From Rhodopseudomonas pseudopalustris (GTDB lineage: Bacteria; Pseudomonadota; Alphaproteobacteria; Rhizobiales; Xanthobacteraceae), in assembly GCF_900110435.1 (NCBI RefSeq), contig NZ_FODT01000006.1:124001-188000 (forward strand): a stretch of 64,000 nucleotides of DNA, in the 5' to 3' direction. How positions within the stretch are numbered: the stretch's first letter is position 1; each line of letters begins with the position of its first letter. Below the pieces are notes generated by a model, which ran no database searches, was not told the DNA's origin, and saw nothing but the letters and a program-made list of their open reading frames with translations. The position numbers and the translations under genes are program-made. Positions 17,825 to 26,219 of this stretch are shown piece by piece.

Positions 17825-17979
17825 TCCGCTTCCCGTGGATCAGAAGCAGAGAGAAATCAAACCGTTGGAGGGCTGTCAAACGCAAAAAGGGAAAATCAAC
17901 CAACACGGCAGTGCGCAATAACCGTTTCTTCAAACGTGTGGCGCTAGCTTTAACCCGACATGAACCAGCCCGCAGCCCG

Positions 17980-19038
17980 ATGAAGCAGCTTCGTCACAAC
18001 ATCATCCGTGCCGGGCTCGATGCTCTGTATTTTACCGGCGCCTATCACGTCCTGCGTCCGATCTTTTCCGGGATCGGGACGATCTTCATGCTGCACAATG
18101 TGAGGCCCGCGCAGGATGGCGCGTTCCGGCCGAACCGCCACCTCGAGGTCACGCCCGAGTTCCTTCGGGCAACGCTGCGACATCTGCGCGCCCAGAACAT
18201 CGACATTATTACTTTGGACGAACTGCACCGCAGGCTGACGGCGCGGGATTTCGGACGCCGGTTCGCCTGCATCACGCTCGACGACGGCTATCGCGACAAT
18301 CGCGATTTCGCGCTGCCGGTGTTCGAGGAATTCCAGGCCCCGTTCACCGTCTTCGTCGCCAGCGATTTTGCCCAGGGCACCGGACGGCTGTGGTGGATCA
18401 CCCTCGAGCGGCTGATCGCGCGACACGACACGATCGAAGCCGAGATCGGCGGCGTCGCGGTCAGGATCGATGCGCGCACGCCCGAGGCCAAGCAGGATGC
18501 GTTCGACCGGCTGCACGATCTGCTGCGCGACCTGCCCGAGAGCGACGATCTGCCGCGCGCGATGAGCGCGCTATGCGCCCGCTACGGCATCGACGAAACC
18601 GCCGCATGCCGCGAGCTTTGCCTGTCGTGGAACGAGTTGCAGCCGTTCGCCAGGCATCCGCTGGTGACGATCGGCGCCCACAGCATCACCCATTGCATTC
18701 TCGCCAAGCAGCGCGACGCGCTGGCGGCGCACGAATTGTCGATCAGCCGCGTCCGAATCGAATCGCATCTGCAGCGCGCGGTCGCGCATCTCGCTTATCC
18801 GTATGGCGACCGCGCCGCCGCGGGGCCGCGTGAATACGAGCTGGCGCGGCAGGCGGGCTACAAGACGGCGGTGACGACGCGGCCCGGAATGCTGTTTTCC
18901 GGCGTCGCCGATCACCTCACCGCACTGCCGCGGGTCTCGCTCAACGGCAACTACCAGGACGACCGCATTCTGCCGGTGCTGACATCCGGCGCCGCGACCG
19001 CAATGTGGAACGGATTCCGCCGCGTCGACGCGGCGTGA
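17980..19038 (+). CDS. Polysaccharide deacetylase family protein (NodB fold)
   Basis: About 352 residues. The NodB homology core is seen in FACITLDDGYRDNRDFALPVFEEF (metal-binding Asp pair, TLDDG) and VTIGAHSITHCILAKQ, which supplies the HxxxH-like metal motif, then AVAHLAYPYGDR. Such enzymes remove acetyl groups from surface sugars or peptidoglycan. The N-terminal MLHNVRPAQDGAF segment is common in the subgroup. The ATG at 17980 is chosen over a GTG at 17911 because the latter has no ribosome site; a tiny ORF (17960-17983) overlaps this ATG. The gene is divergent from the OmpA gene. Confidence 0.85.
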   Translation: MKQLRHNIIRAGLDALYFTGAYHVLRPIFSGIGTIFMLHNVRPAQDGAFRPNRHLEVTPEFLRATLRHLRAQNIDIITLDELHRRLTARDFGRRFACITLDDGYRDNRDFALPVFEEFQAPFTVFVASDFAQGTGRLWWITLERLIARHDTIEAEIGGVAVRIDARTPEAKQDAFDRLHDLLRDLPESDDLPRAMSALCARYGIDETAACRELCLSWNELQPFARHPLVTIGAHSITHCILAKQRDALAAHELSISRVRIESHLQRAVAHLAYPYGDRAAAGPREYELARQAGYKTAVTTRPGMLFSGVADHLTALPRVSLNGNYQDDRILPVLTSGAATAMWNGFRRVDAA

Positions 19039-19237
19039 CGCCGGGCGAAAGCCGCCTCATCAGCGTAGTATCAGTTTCGAAGAACGACGTTCGCCGTTTC
19101 CGCGCGTGCGGAGAAGGACGTCCGCGCGTTGCGTCTGCGCGCCGCTGAGCTTCGCGATCCGTACCCGTGCTGCGGCGGCTCGCCTTGACTCGCCCCTGGC
19201 GGCACCGCAAACATTTCAGCAAACAACGGGAGGTTGC

Positions 19238-20044
19238 ATGTTCAAGGATCTGTTTTCGCTGCAAGGGCGGGTCGCAGTGGTGACCGGCGGTTCGCGCGGC
19301 ATCGGCAAGATGATCGCGTCCGGTTTCCTCGCTTACGGCGCGGCGCGGGTCTACATCACCGCCCGCAAGGCCGCCGCCTGCGAGGCCACCGCGGCGGAAT
19401 TGACCGCGCAACATCCCGGCGAATGCATCGCGCTGCCGATCGACATCTCGACCATGGCGGGCATCGAGATGCTGGCGAGCGAGATCAAGACGCGCGAACC
19501 GAAGCTCGACATTCTCGTCAACAATGCCGGCGCCGCCTGGGCCGCCGACTTCGACGAATTCCCGGAGAACGGCTGGGACAAGGTGATGGACCTCAACGTC
19601 AAGACGCCGTTCTTCCTGACCAAGGCGCTGGCCGGACCGCTGCGCGCCGCGGCCACGGCCGAGCGTCCCGGCAAGGTGATCAACATCGCCTCGATCGACG
19701 GCATCTTCGTCAACCCGCTCGAGACCTATCCGTATGCCGCCTCGAAGGCCGGCCTGATCCATCTGACGCGACGGATGGCGGTGCGGCTGATCAAGGACCA
19801 CATCGTAGTGACCGCGATCGCGCCGGGACCGTTTGCCTCCGACATGAACAAGGCCGCACGCGACGAAGCCGACGCAGTGGCGAAGCGCGTGCCTTCGGGC
19901 CGGATCGGAACCGACGAGGACATGGCGGGCACCGCGATCTATCTGGCGTCGCGCGCCGGCGACTACGTCGTCGGCGCCACCATCGCGGTCGACGGCGGCG
20001 TGGTCTACGCCAATCCCGGCTTCACGGGCGATAGCTGGGCGTGA
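19238..20044 (+). CDS. Short-chain dehydrogenase/reductase
   Basis: 268 residues. The NAD(P) motif TGGSRGIGKM is at 16-25, the structural NNAGA near residue 92, and the catalytic Ser and Tyr-x-x-x-Lys in NIASIDGIF and YPYAASKAGL at about 150-170. The C-terminal IAVDGGVVYANPGFTG is typical of classical SDRs. A good ribosome site GGGAGG is five bases before the ATG at 19238. The substrate cannot be read from the sequence; a 3-oxoacyl reductase-like role is possible. It follows the deacetylase on the same strand after a 199-base gap, so cotranscription is uncertain. Confidence 0.88.
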   Translation: MFKDLFSLQGRVAVVTGGSRGIGKMIASGFLAYGAARVYITARKAAACEATAAELTAQHPGECIALPIDISTMAGIEMLASEIKTREPKLDILVNNAGAAWAADFDEFPENGWDKVMDLNVKTPFFLTKALAGPLRAAATAERPGKVINIASIDGIFVNPLETYPYAASKAGLIHLTRRMAVRLIKDHIVVTAIAPGPFASDMNKAARDEADAVAKRVPSGRIGTDEDMAGTAIYLASRAGDYVVGATIAVDGGVVYANPGFTGDSWA

Positions 20045-20060
20045 GTTTCGGGAGCATCCG

Positions 20061-20270
20061 TCATTCCGGGGCGCGCGAAGCGCGAACCCGGAATCGATAG
20101 GAACGTACCCGCGTCGCCCTCACCCCAACCCTCCCCCGCAAGCGGGGGAGGGAGCGCGCTGACGGCGTCGAAGGGTCGTTCAACTACATCAGGACTGAGC
20201 AAGGCATCTGCCCCGGCCGCGGCCTGCCCCCTCTCCCGCTTGCGGGGGAGGGCTGGGGTGGGGGCTCGCG
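20061..20270. repeat. Cluster of dispersed palindromes between SDR and boxB genes
   Basis: Three elements lie in this convergent spacer: a TCATTCCGGGG...CCCGGAATC palindrome at 20061-20095, a CTCCCCCGC/GCGGGGGAG hairpin at 20115-20152, and a second hairpin of the same type in the opposite sense at 20225-20264. They may end transcription from both sides. No gene was seen. Confidence 0.75.
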
Positions 20271-20298
20271 GGCAGTGACTCCGTAACCGCCCGCCCGC

Positions 20299-21744
20299 TC
20301 AGGTTTCGATCTTCACATACTCGAAATCGCCCGGCTTGTTGTCGATACCGACCTTGGGAGCGGCGATCCAGGGGGCGTAGGCGCCGGGGTCGCTGACCGG
20401 CTGCATCAGGCTGGCGATGAAGTCGCCATCGTCGGTCGATGGCAGCCAGTCGTCCTTGCGCCTGGCCCAGGTCGCGCCATCGATCAGGAGCCCTTCGGGC
20501 GTGGCGTGGACGCCCTTGAACTCGCCGATCGCGCGGTGGAAGGCGACGTGCGGCAGCGCCAGCTGGAAGTCGTAGCCGGCGGTCGTGATCACCTTGTTCC
20601 AGCGCAGCAGGCCCTTGACGCAGTCCTGGCTGTAATCGTCGCGCAGCCGCATGTTGAGCGCAGTCAGCGCCGGCTCGTCGACGCGCTTGATCACGCCGTC
20701 GACCAGCTTCAGCACCGGATAGGTGGCGCTGGTGAGCCGGTGGTCATCCTCGATCTGGGTCTCGTGATAGCGGCCCTTGATGCCGGCGTTGAAGGCGTTG
20801 GCGGCGTTGGTCGAAACCTCCGAGCCGAACAGATCGAGCGACAGCGTGTAGTGCAGGTTGAGCTTCTTCTGGATCGTCGGCAGATCAATCACGCCGAGCG
20901 CGCGCACCTTGGCGATGTCGGTCGGATCCGAAATGCCGGCGTCCCGCATCGCCTCGCAGGTGCGCTGGACGATCCGGCTGATGCCGGTCTCGCCGACGAA
21001 CATGTGGTGCGCTTCCTCGGTCAGCATGAAGCGGCAGGTGCGCGACAAGGGATCGAAGCCCGACTGCGCCAACGAGTGCAGCTGCATCTTGCCGTCGCGG
21101 TCGGTGAAATAAGTGAACATGAAGAACGACAGCCAGTCCGGCGTCGCTTCGTTGAAGGCGCCGAGCATCCGCGGCGAATCGGCGTCGCCGGAGCGGCGGC
21201 GCAACAGATCGTCGGCCTCCTCGCGGCCGTCGCGGCCGAAATATTTCTGCAGCAGATACACCATCGCCCAGAGATGGCGGCCTTCCTCGACATTGACCTG
21301 GAACAGGTTGCGCATGTCGTAGAGCGACGGCGCGGTCTTGCCGAGATGGCGCTGCTGCTCCACGGAAGCGGGCTCGGTGTCGCCCTGGATCACGATCAGC
21401 CGGCGCAGCATCGCGCGATACTCGCCGGGGACTTCCTGCCACGCCGGCTCGCCGTAATGCTCGCCGAACGGAATCGTGCGGTTATCCTCCTGTGGCGCCA
21501 GCAGCACGCCCCAGCGATAGTCCGGCATCTTGACGTAGTCGAACTTGGCCCAGCCGCGCGGATCGACCGAATACGCCGTGCGCAAATACACCAGCGACTG
21601 CTGGAAGCCCTCGGGACCCATGTCGTTCCACCAGTCGATATAGCCCGGGTGCCAGCCTTCCAGTGCCTTGAGCACCTGGCGATCGGACGCAAGATCGACA
21701 TTGTTCGGAATCTTGGTCGAGTAGTCGACGTTCATGATGTTCAT
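20299..21744 (-). CDS. boxB: Benzoyl-CoA 2,3-epoxidase, oxygenase subunit BoxB
   Basis: 481 residues. BoxB is the diiron protein that epoxidises benzoyl-CoA in the aerobic hybrid pathway. The four-helix diiron ligands are visible as VNVEEGRHLWAMVYL near 155 and LTEEAHHMFVGETG near 245, both ExxH type, and the start KIPNNVDLASDRQVLKALE is typical. The ATG at 21744 has GGGAG eight bases upstream, which decides the start. It follows boxC in the same operon after a 120-base repeat. BoxB needs the reductase BoxA, which is not in this window. Confidence 0.95.
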   Translation of the reverse strand: MNIMNVDYSTKIPNNVDLASDRQVLKALEGWHPGYIDWWNDMGPEGFQQSLVYLRTAYSVDPRGWAKFDYVKMPDYRWGVLLAPQEDNRTIPFGEHYGEPAWQEVPGEYRAMLRRLIVIQGDTEPASVEQQRHLGKTAPSLYDMRNLFQVNVEEGRHLWAMVYLLQKYFGRDGREEADDLLRRRSGDADSPRMLGAFNEATPDWLSFFMFTYFTDRDGKMQLHSLAQSGFDPLSRTCRFMLTEEAHHMFVGETGISRIVQRTCEAMRDAGISDPTDIAKVRALGVIDLPTIQKKLNLHYTLSLDLFGSEVSTNAANAFNAGIKGRYHETQIEDDHRLTSATYPVLKLVDGVIKRVDEPALTALNMRLRDDYSQDCVKGLLRWNKVITTAGYDFQLALPHVAFHRAIGEFKGVHATPEGLLIDGATWARRKDDWLPSTDDGDFIASLMQPVSDPGAYAPWIAAPKVGIDNKPGDFEYVKIET

Positions 21745-21782
21745 GGCGTGGCTCCCGGTTGGGTCTCGTGTCGTTGAATTCG

Positions 21783-21852
21783 CCGTCATCCTGAGAGCTT
21801 GCCCCGGACTTGATCCGGGGTGCGCGTTGTTACGCGCCTCGAAGGATGACGG
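21783..21852. repeat. CGTCATCCTGAG repeat between boxC and boxB
   Basis: CCGTCATCCTGAGAG and CCTCGAAGGATGACGG are the arms of an inverted repeat, with a CCCCGGA/TCCGGGG hairpin inside. The element matches those at 28653-28767 and 46139-46248, and the ligase stop codon at 24525 lies in a half copy. It splits boxC from boxB and could lower boxB expression or protect the boxC mRNA. Confidence 0.8.
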
Positions 21853-21864
21853 TGCGGGTGCGGC

Positions 21865-23553
21865 TCACACCCGCGTCATGTCGAATTGCGCCTTCTGACC
21901 GGTGCCGTAGCGGCGCAGCGCACCGTCTTCGCCGACGGCGTTGGGGCGCTGGAATATCCAGTTCTGCCATGCGGTGAGGCGCGAGAAGATCTTGGATTCC
22001 ATCGTTTCGGGGCCGACGAAGCGCAGATTGGCTTCCATGCCGGTGAGGCTGTCGGGCGAGAAGCTGGCGCGTTCCTCGAGGAAGACGCGAACCTCATCGT
22101 CCCAGTCGATGTCGTCGAGCGCGAAGGTGACGAGGCCGAGTTCGTCGGCGGCCTCGGCATCCAGCGGCTCGCCGATTTTCGCCTGCGCCTGGACAAGCTC
22201 ATCGGCATCGGCCTGGAAGCGCGACTGCAGCCGCGTCAGGCCGTGACTCATCGGATAGGGACCGAAATTCATCGCGCTCAGCGTCAACTGCGGCGCGGCG
22301 CGGTTGTCGCCCTGCCGGGCGCCGATCAGCATGTAGGAGCGGTCGGCAGCGAATACGAGTTCGGCCAGCGTACCGGCGAAGCACGAGCCCGGCTCGACCA
22401 GCGTCACCAGCGTGCGCGAGGTGACGTCGATCCGCTTCAACACGCGCTTCCAGTAGTGCCGGATCTCGTTGACCAGCCAATGCGCCGTGTTGGCTTCCAG
22501 GAAGGCGTCGTGCGCCAGCACCAGGTCGCTGTCGCCGTGCGACTTGAACACCAGCATCGCAATGCCGAGTTCGTTGATCCGCAGATGCAGGATGGCGTCG
22601 TCGAGTTCGCGCGCGGCCTGCAGTGACCAGGTCGACGCGCCTTGTGCGATCAGACCGTCGATATCGGCAGGAGGACCGGATTGCGGGCCCGCGATCGAGA
22701 TCGTCGCGATCCGCGCCGCTCGGTCGATATCGACGCCGACGAATTGATAGCGCACGCCCGCCTCGTCGAAGCTGCGCGGAAGCTGCGTCAGCGCGATGCC
22801 CTTGCCGCCGCCATTGCGGGAGGACGACGCGGCGAATTGCTGCGCGCGCTCGGCGATCCTGGCTTCGAGCTTGCTGTTCGGGGCGATCTCGTCGACGAGG
22901 CGCCACTGCACCGCGCGCTTGCCCTTGATGCCTTCCTCGATGGTGCAGAAGAAGTCGGCGCGGTCGCGCCGCACCTTGCGCTTGTCGACCACCCGCGTCA
23001 GCCCGCCGGTGCCGGGCAGCACCGCCAGCAGCGGCACTTCCGGCAGTGCCACGGCCGCGGCGCCGTCGTCGGCCATGATGATGTGATCGGCGGCGAGCGC
23101 CAATTCGTAGCCGCCGCCGGCCGCGGTGCCGTTGATCACCGCGATGGTGCGCTGACCGGAATGTTCGGAGGAATCCTCGAAGCCGTTGCGGGTCTCGTTG
23201 GTGAATTTGCAGAAATTGACCTTGTGGGCATGGGTCGCGCCGGCCAGCATCCGGATATTGGCGCCGGCGCAGAACACCCGGTTCTTGCCGGAGCGCAGCA
23301 GGATGACCTTCACCTGCGGGTGCTCGAAACGCAGCCGCTGCATCGCGTCGGCAAGCTCGATGTCGACACCGAGGTCATAGGAATTCAGCTTGAGCTGATA
23401 GCCCTCGAACAGGCCGCCATTCTCGTCGACATCCATGGTGAGCGTCGCGACGTCGCCGTCGACCGCGAGGGTCCAGTGCCGATAGCGCGACGGATCGGTT
23501 TGAAAGTCGATCCGGCTCGCTCCGTTGGCAAGAACGCGATCCTCCCCGGCCAT
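21865..23553 (-). CDS. boxC: 2,3-Epoxybenzoyl-CoA dihydrolase (benzoyl-CoA-dihydrodiol lyase) BoxC
   Basis: 562 residues, the crotonase-like enzyme that opens the epoxidised ring of benzoyl-CoA and releases formate. Two crotonase-like halves: the N-terminal half has FCAGANIRMLAG and VINGTAAGGGYELALAAD (oxyanion and CoA-binding loops), and LPEVPLLAVLPGTGGLTRV; the C-terminal half is divergent. The ATG at 23553 has AAGGGG six bases upstream; a GTG two codons earlier is also possible. Two TGCA-N6-TGCA palindromes lie 30 to 94 bases upstream, which fits BoxR repression. It is followed by boxB. Confidence 0.95.
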   Translation of the reverse strand: MAGEDRVLANGASRIDFQTDPSRYRHWTLAVDGDVATLTMDVDENGGLFEGYQLKLNSYDLGVDIELADAMQRLRFEHPQVKVILLRSGKNRVFCAGANIRMLAGATHAHKVNFCKFTNETRNGFEDSSEHSGQRTIAVINGTAAGGGYELALAADHIIMADDGAAAVALPEVPLLAVLPGTGGLTRVVDKRKVRRDRADFFCTIEEGIKGKRAVQWRLVDEIAPNSKLEARIAERAQQFAASSSRNGGGKGIALTQLPRSFDEAGVRYQFVGVDIDRAARIATISIAGPQSGPPADIDGLIAQGASTWSLQAARELDDAILHLRINELGIAMLVFKSHGDSDLVLAHDAFLEANTAHWLVNEIRHYWKRVLKRIDVTSRTLVTLVEPGSCFAGTLAELVFAADRSYMLIGARQGDNRAAPQLTLSAMNFGPYPMSHGLTRLQSRFQADADELVQAQAKIGEPLDAEAADELGLVTFALDDIDWDDEVRVFLEERASFSPDSLTGMEANLRFVGPETMESKIFSRLTAWQNWIFQRPNAVGEDGALRRYGTGQKAQFDMTRV

Positions 23554-23582
23554 GTTCACCCCTTATCCTTTATCGGTTAATC

Positions 23583-23596
23583 TGCAATATAATGCA
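23583..23596. promoter_or_regulatory. BoxR-type operator, TGCA-N6-TGCA, proximal
   Basis: TGCA (23583-23586), ATATAA, TGCA (23593-23596), 30 bases upstream of the boxC ATG. BoxR and the related BzdR are known to bind TGCA repeats spaced by six bases, and boxR is 2.6 kb away in this window. Position near the start suggests a block to RNA polymerase. Confidence 0.7.
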
Positions 23597-23633
23597 CAAT
23601 CTCCGACGCGTCCAGCGCTCACGGCTATAATTC

Positions 23634-23647
23634 TGCATTTTGTTGCA
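23634..23647. promoter_or_regulatory. BoxR-type operator, TGCA-N6-TGCA, distal
   Basis: TGCA (23634-23637), TTTTGT, TGCA (23644-23647). It lies 51 bases (nearly five helix turns) from the proximal site and ends 15 bases before the stop of the hydrolase gene, so the boxC promoter must sit in the 109-base spacer between that gene and boxC. Confidence 0.7.
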
Positions 23648-23662
23648 GCTTTTCGATCCGGC

Positions 23663-24484
23663 TCAAGCGGCCTGCCCATGCGCTGCTTCGCCGTGCGCGT
23701 TGAGAATGCGGTCGGCGAAATCGGCGACGGCGCGCAGCGTCGCCTCGGCCGCCTCGCGATGCGGCGAGTGTCCGGCGCCGGGGATGATCAGCGGCTCGAC
23801 CGGGCAGTAACACTCGGCCTCGGCGATCGCGATCTGCCTCGACGTGCCGTACTGGTCGTCCGCGCCCTGCACGATCTGCACCGGCACGCGGATGTAAGCG
23901 AGGTGATCGGAGATATCCCAGGCGCGGAACGCCGGATCGAGCCAGGCGCCGTTCCAGCCGTAGAAGGCGTTGTCGACATCGCTGTGCCAGCGCGCCAGCT
24001 TGGCGCGCAGCTCGGTGCTCTCATAGGCAGTCTTGATAGCGGCGATGGATTCGACCGAAACATCCTCGACGATGAAATGCGGCGCGATCAGCGTGACGCC
24101 GCGGATGCGGTGATCCGGCACGCCGCCCGCATAGATCGTCGCGATCGAGGCGCCGTCCGAATGCCCGACGAGGAGCCCCCTGCGAAATCCGATCGCGTCG
24201 AGGAGTTGCGGCAGCACGTCGAGCGCTTCGCGATGCATGTAGTCGAGCGGCCGCGGCAGCTTCGCCGGGCTCGAGCCGCCGTAGCCGGCGCGCGAATACA
24301 CGAAGACGCCTGCGCCTGTCGCCGCCGCGAGCCTGTCCGGAAAATCGCCCCACAGCCCGACGCTGCCGAGCCCTTCATGCAACAACACCAGCGTCGGCGA
24401 GTCGGCAGGCGACGCGCCGATCATGCGATATTCGAGCTGGTCGTCGCCGATGGTGAGATGGCCAGTGGACAAGAGGGACGTCAT
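23663..24484 (-). CDS. Alpha/beta hydrolase of the box cluster
   Basis: 273 residues. The nucleophile elbow is GHSDGAS near 110 (Ser), the oxyanion HEGLGS near 35-40, the catalytic Asp probably in VQGADDQYG near 210 and His in IPGAGHSPHREA near 240. Short hydrolases of this type often accompany aerobic benzoyl-CoA genes and may remove CoA from stalled intermediates, but the substrate is not shown. The ATG at 24484 has AAAGGG seven bases upstream. It sits 40 bases after the ligase stop and 109 bases before boxC. Confidence 0.88.
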   Translation of the reverse strand: MTSLLSTGHLTIGDDQLEYRMIGASPADSPTLVLLHEGLGSVGLWGDFPDRLAAATGAGVFVYSRAGYGGSSPAKLPRPLDYMHREALDVLPQLLDAIGFRRGLLVGHSDGASIATIYAGGVPDHRIRGVTLIAPHFIVEDVSVESIAAIKTAYESTELRAKLARWHSDVDNAFYGWNGAWLDPAFRAWDISDHLAYIRVPVQIVQGADDQYGTSRQIAIAEAECYCPVEPLIIPGAGHSPHREAAEATLRAVADFADRILNAHGEAAHGQAA

Positions 24485-24524
24485 GACGACGCCCTTTCGC
24501 TGACTAACCGCTTGGAACGAATCG

Positions 24525-26081
24525 TCATCCTGAGGCGCCCTCGCGCAGCTTGAAGCGCTGGATCTTGCCGGTGGCGGTTTTCGGCAGGCTGGGCACCACC
24601 TCGATCCAACGCGGATATTTCCACGGCCCGACCTTGTGCTTGACGTGATCCTTGAGTTGCTCGAACAGGCCGTCGGCGACGACGCCGTCGCGCAGGACCA
24701 CATAGGCGCGCGGCTTCAGCAGCCCGTCGAAATCGGCGTCCGGCACTACCGCAGCTTCGAGCACAGCAGGGTGAGTGATCAGCGCGCTCTCGACCTCGAA
24801 CGGCGACACCCAGATGCCCGACACCTTGAACATGTCGTCGGCGCGGCCGCAGAAGGTGTAGCGACCATTGGCGTCGCGAATGTATTTGTCGCCGGTGCGG
24901 GTCCAGTTGCCCTCGAACGTCGCGCGGCTCTTGCTGCGCTGATTCCAGTAGCCCTCGCCGGCGGACGGCGCGTCGACCAGAAGCTCGCCGACTTCGCCGT
25001 CGGCAACGTCCGCGCCCGCTTCATTGACCAGCCGCACCTTGTAGCCCGGCACCGGACGGCCTGACGTGCCGTACTGGATGTCGCCGGGCGCGTTGGACAG
25101 GAAGATGTGCAGCAACTCGGTCGAGCCGACGCCGTCGAGAATGTCGGCGCCGAACCGCGCTTTCCAAGCCAGCCCCACCGATTCCGGCAGCGCCTCGCCG
25201 GCCGAGGTGCAGATGCGCAGGCGATTGCCGGCGGTATCGGTCTTCAGCGCCGGATCATTGAGCATCGCCGCGAACAGCGTCGGGACGCCGCAAAAGATCG
25301 TCGGATGAGTGCGCTGCATCAGCTTGAAGACGACCGCGGGGGTCGGCCGCTCCGCATTCAGCACGGTGGTGGCGCCGACCGACAGCGGGAAGGTCAGCGA
25401 GTTGCCCAGCCCATAGGCGAAGAACAGCTTCGCCGCCGACAGCACGACGTCGTCCTCGCGGATGCCGAGGAGCTGCCTGGCGTAGGTCTCGGCGGTGGCG
25501 GCAAGGTTCGCGTGCAGATGCCGGACGCCCTTGGGCATTCCGGTCGAGCCCGAGGAATACAGCCAGAACGCCGGCTCCTCGGCATGGGTCGCGGCGGTCT
25601 CGAACGCGTCGCTCTCCTGCGCGAGTTCGTCGGCGAGCTTGAGATGGCCGTGCGCATCGCCGCCCGACACCACGACATGCGTCAGCTCCGGCAGCCGGGC
25701 GATGATGTCCTTCACCACCGGAACCAGCGCATCCGAAACGAACAGCACCCGCGCCCGGCAATCTGCCAGCACATAGGCGTATTGCTCTGCGGTCAGCAGG
25801 GTGTTGAGCGGCACCGGCACCACGCCGGCGCGGATCGCGCCGAGAAACACGATCGGAAAATCGATCGTGTCGAGCATGATCATCGCCACCCGCTCCTCGC
25901 GGCGCACGCCGAGGCGACGCAGCAGATTGGCGGCACGGCAAGTCTCGCGCTGCAGCGCCCGATAGGTCAGCTCGGAAACGGTGTCCGTATAGGCGAGCTT
26001 GTCGCCGCGCCCTTCGGCGACATTGCGGTCGAGCAGCCAGCTCACCGCATTATACGACCCTGCCCGGGTCATGCCGTGCAT
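24525..26081 (-). CDS. Benzoate-CoA ligase family protein
   Basis: 518 residues, AMP-dependent acyl-CoA synthetase family, benzoate-CoA ligase type. Motifs: A3 loop YSSGSTGMPKGVRH at about 175-190, A5 GVGSTELLHIFLSN near 320, A8 NGRYTFCGRADDMFKVSG near 410 and the acyl-adenylate lysine in LPKTATGKIQRFKL near 505. It would activate benzoate (or a close analogue) to the CoA thioester used by BoxB. ATGs at 26081 and 26072 are both possible; a mini-ORF with a strong ribosome site ends on the second one. The final codons and stop lie inside a CGTCATCCTGAGG repeat. It is divergent from boxR. Confidence 0.93.
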   Translation of the reverse strand: MHGMTRAGSYNAVSWLLDRNVAEGRGDKLAYTDTVSELTYRALQRETCRAANLLRRLGVRREERVAMIMLDTIDFPIVFLGAIRAGVVPVPLNTLLTAEQYAYVLADCRARVLFVSDALVPVVKDIIARLPELTHVVVSGGDAHGHLKLADELAQESDAFETAATHAEEPAFWLYSSGSTGMPKGVRHLHANLAATAETYARQLLGIREDDVVLSAAKLFFAYGLGNSLTFPLSVGATTVLNAERPTPAVVFKLMQRTHPTIFCGVPTLFAAMLNDPALKTDTAGNRLRICTSAGEALPESVGLAWKARFGADILDGVGSTELLHIFLSNAPGDIQYGTSGRPVPGYKVRLVNEAGADVADGEVGELLVDAPSAGEGYWNQRSKSRATFEGNWTRTGDKYIRDANGRYTFCGRADDMFKVSGIWVSPFEVESALITHPAVLEAAVVPDADFDGLLKPRAYVVLRDGVVADGLFEQLKDHVKHKVGPWKYPRWIEVVPSLPKTATGKIQRFKLREGASG

Positions 26082-26104
26082 TGTCCGGCAGCGCCACTGG
26101 CCAT
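26069..26104 (-). other. Upstream mini-ORF overlapping the ligase start
   Basis: An ATG at 26104 preceded by GGGAGG with five bases spacing opens an 11-codon frame (MASGAAGQCTA) whose TGA overlaps the ligase ATG at 26072 (ATGA). This is the best ribosome site in the boxR-ligase spacer, so the ligase may be translated by coupling to this leader. Confidence 0.4.
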
Positions 26105-26219
26105 GGCGACCTCCCTGTGTTTCCTTGGAATTCTCGTTCTTTAAGAATTATAATTCATAGCAAGCCACCGGACCGGGTTGCTGTCAATCCTCTGCGGCAT
26201 TATGATTCCGCGCGACATC

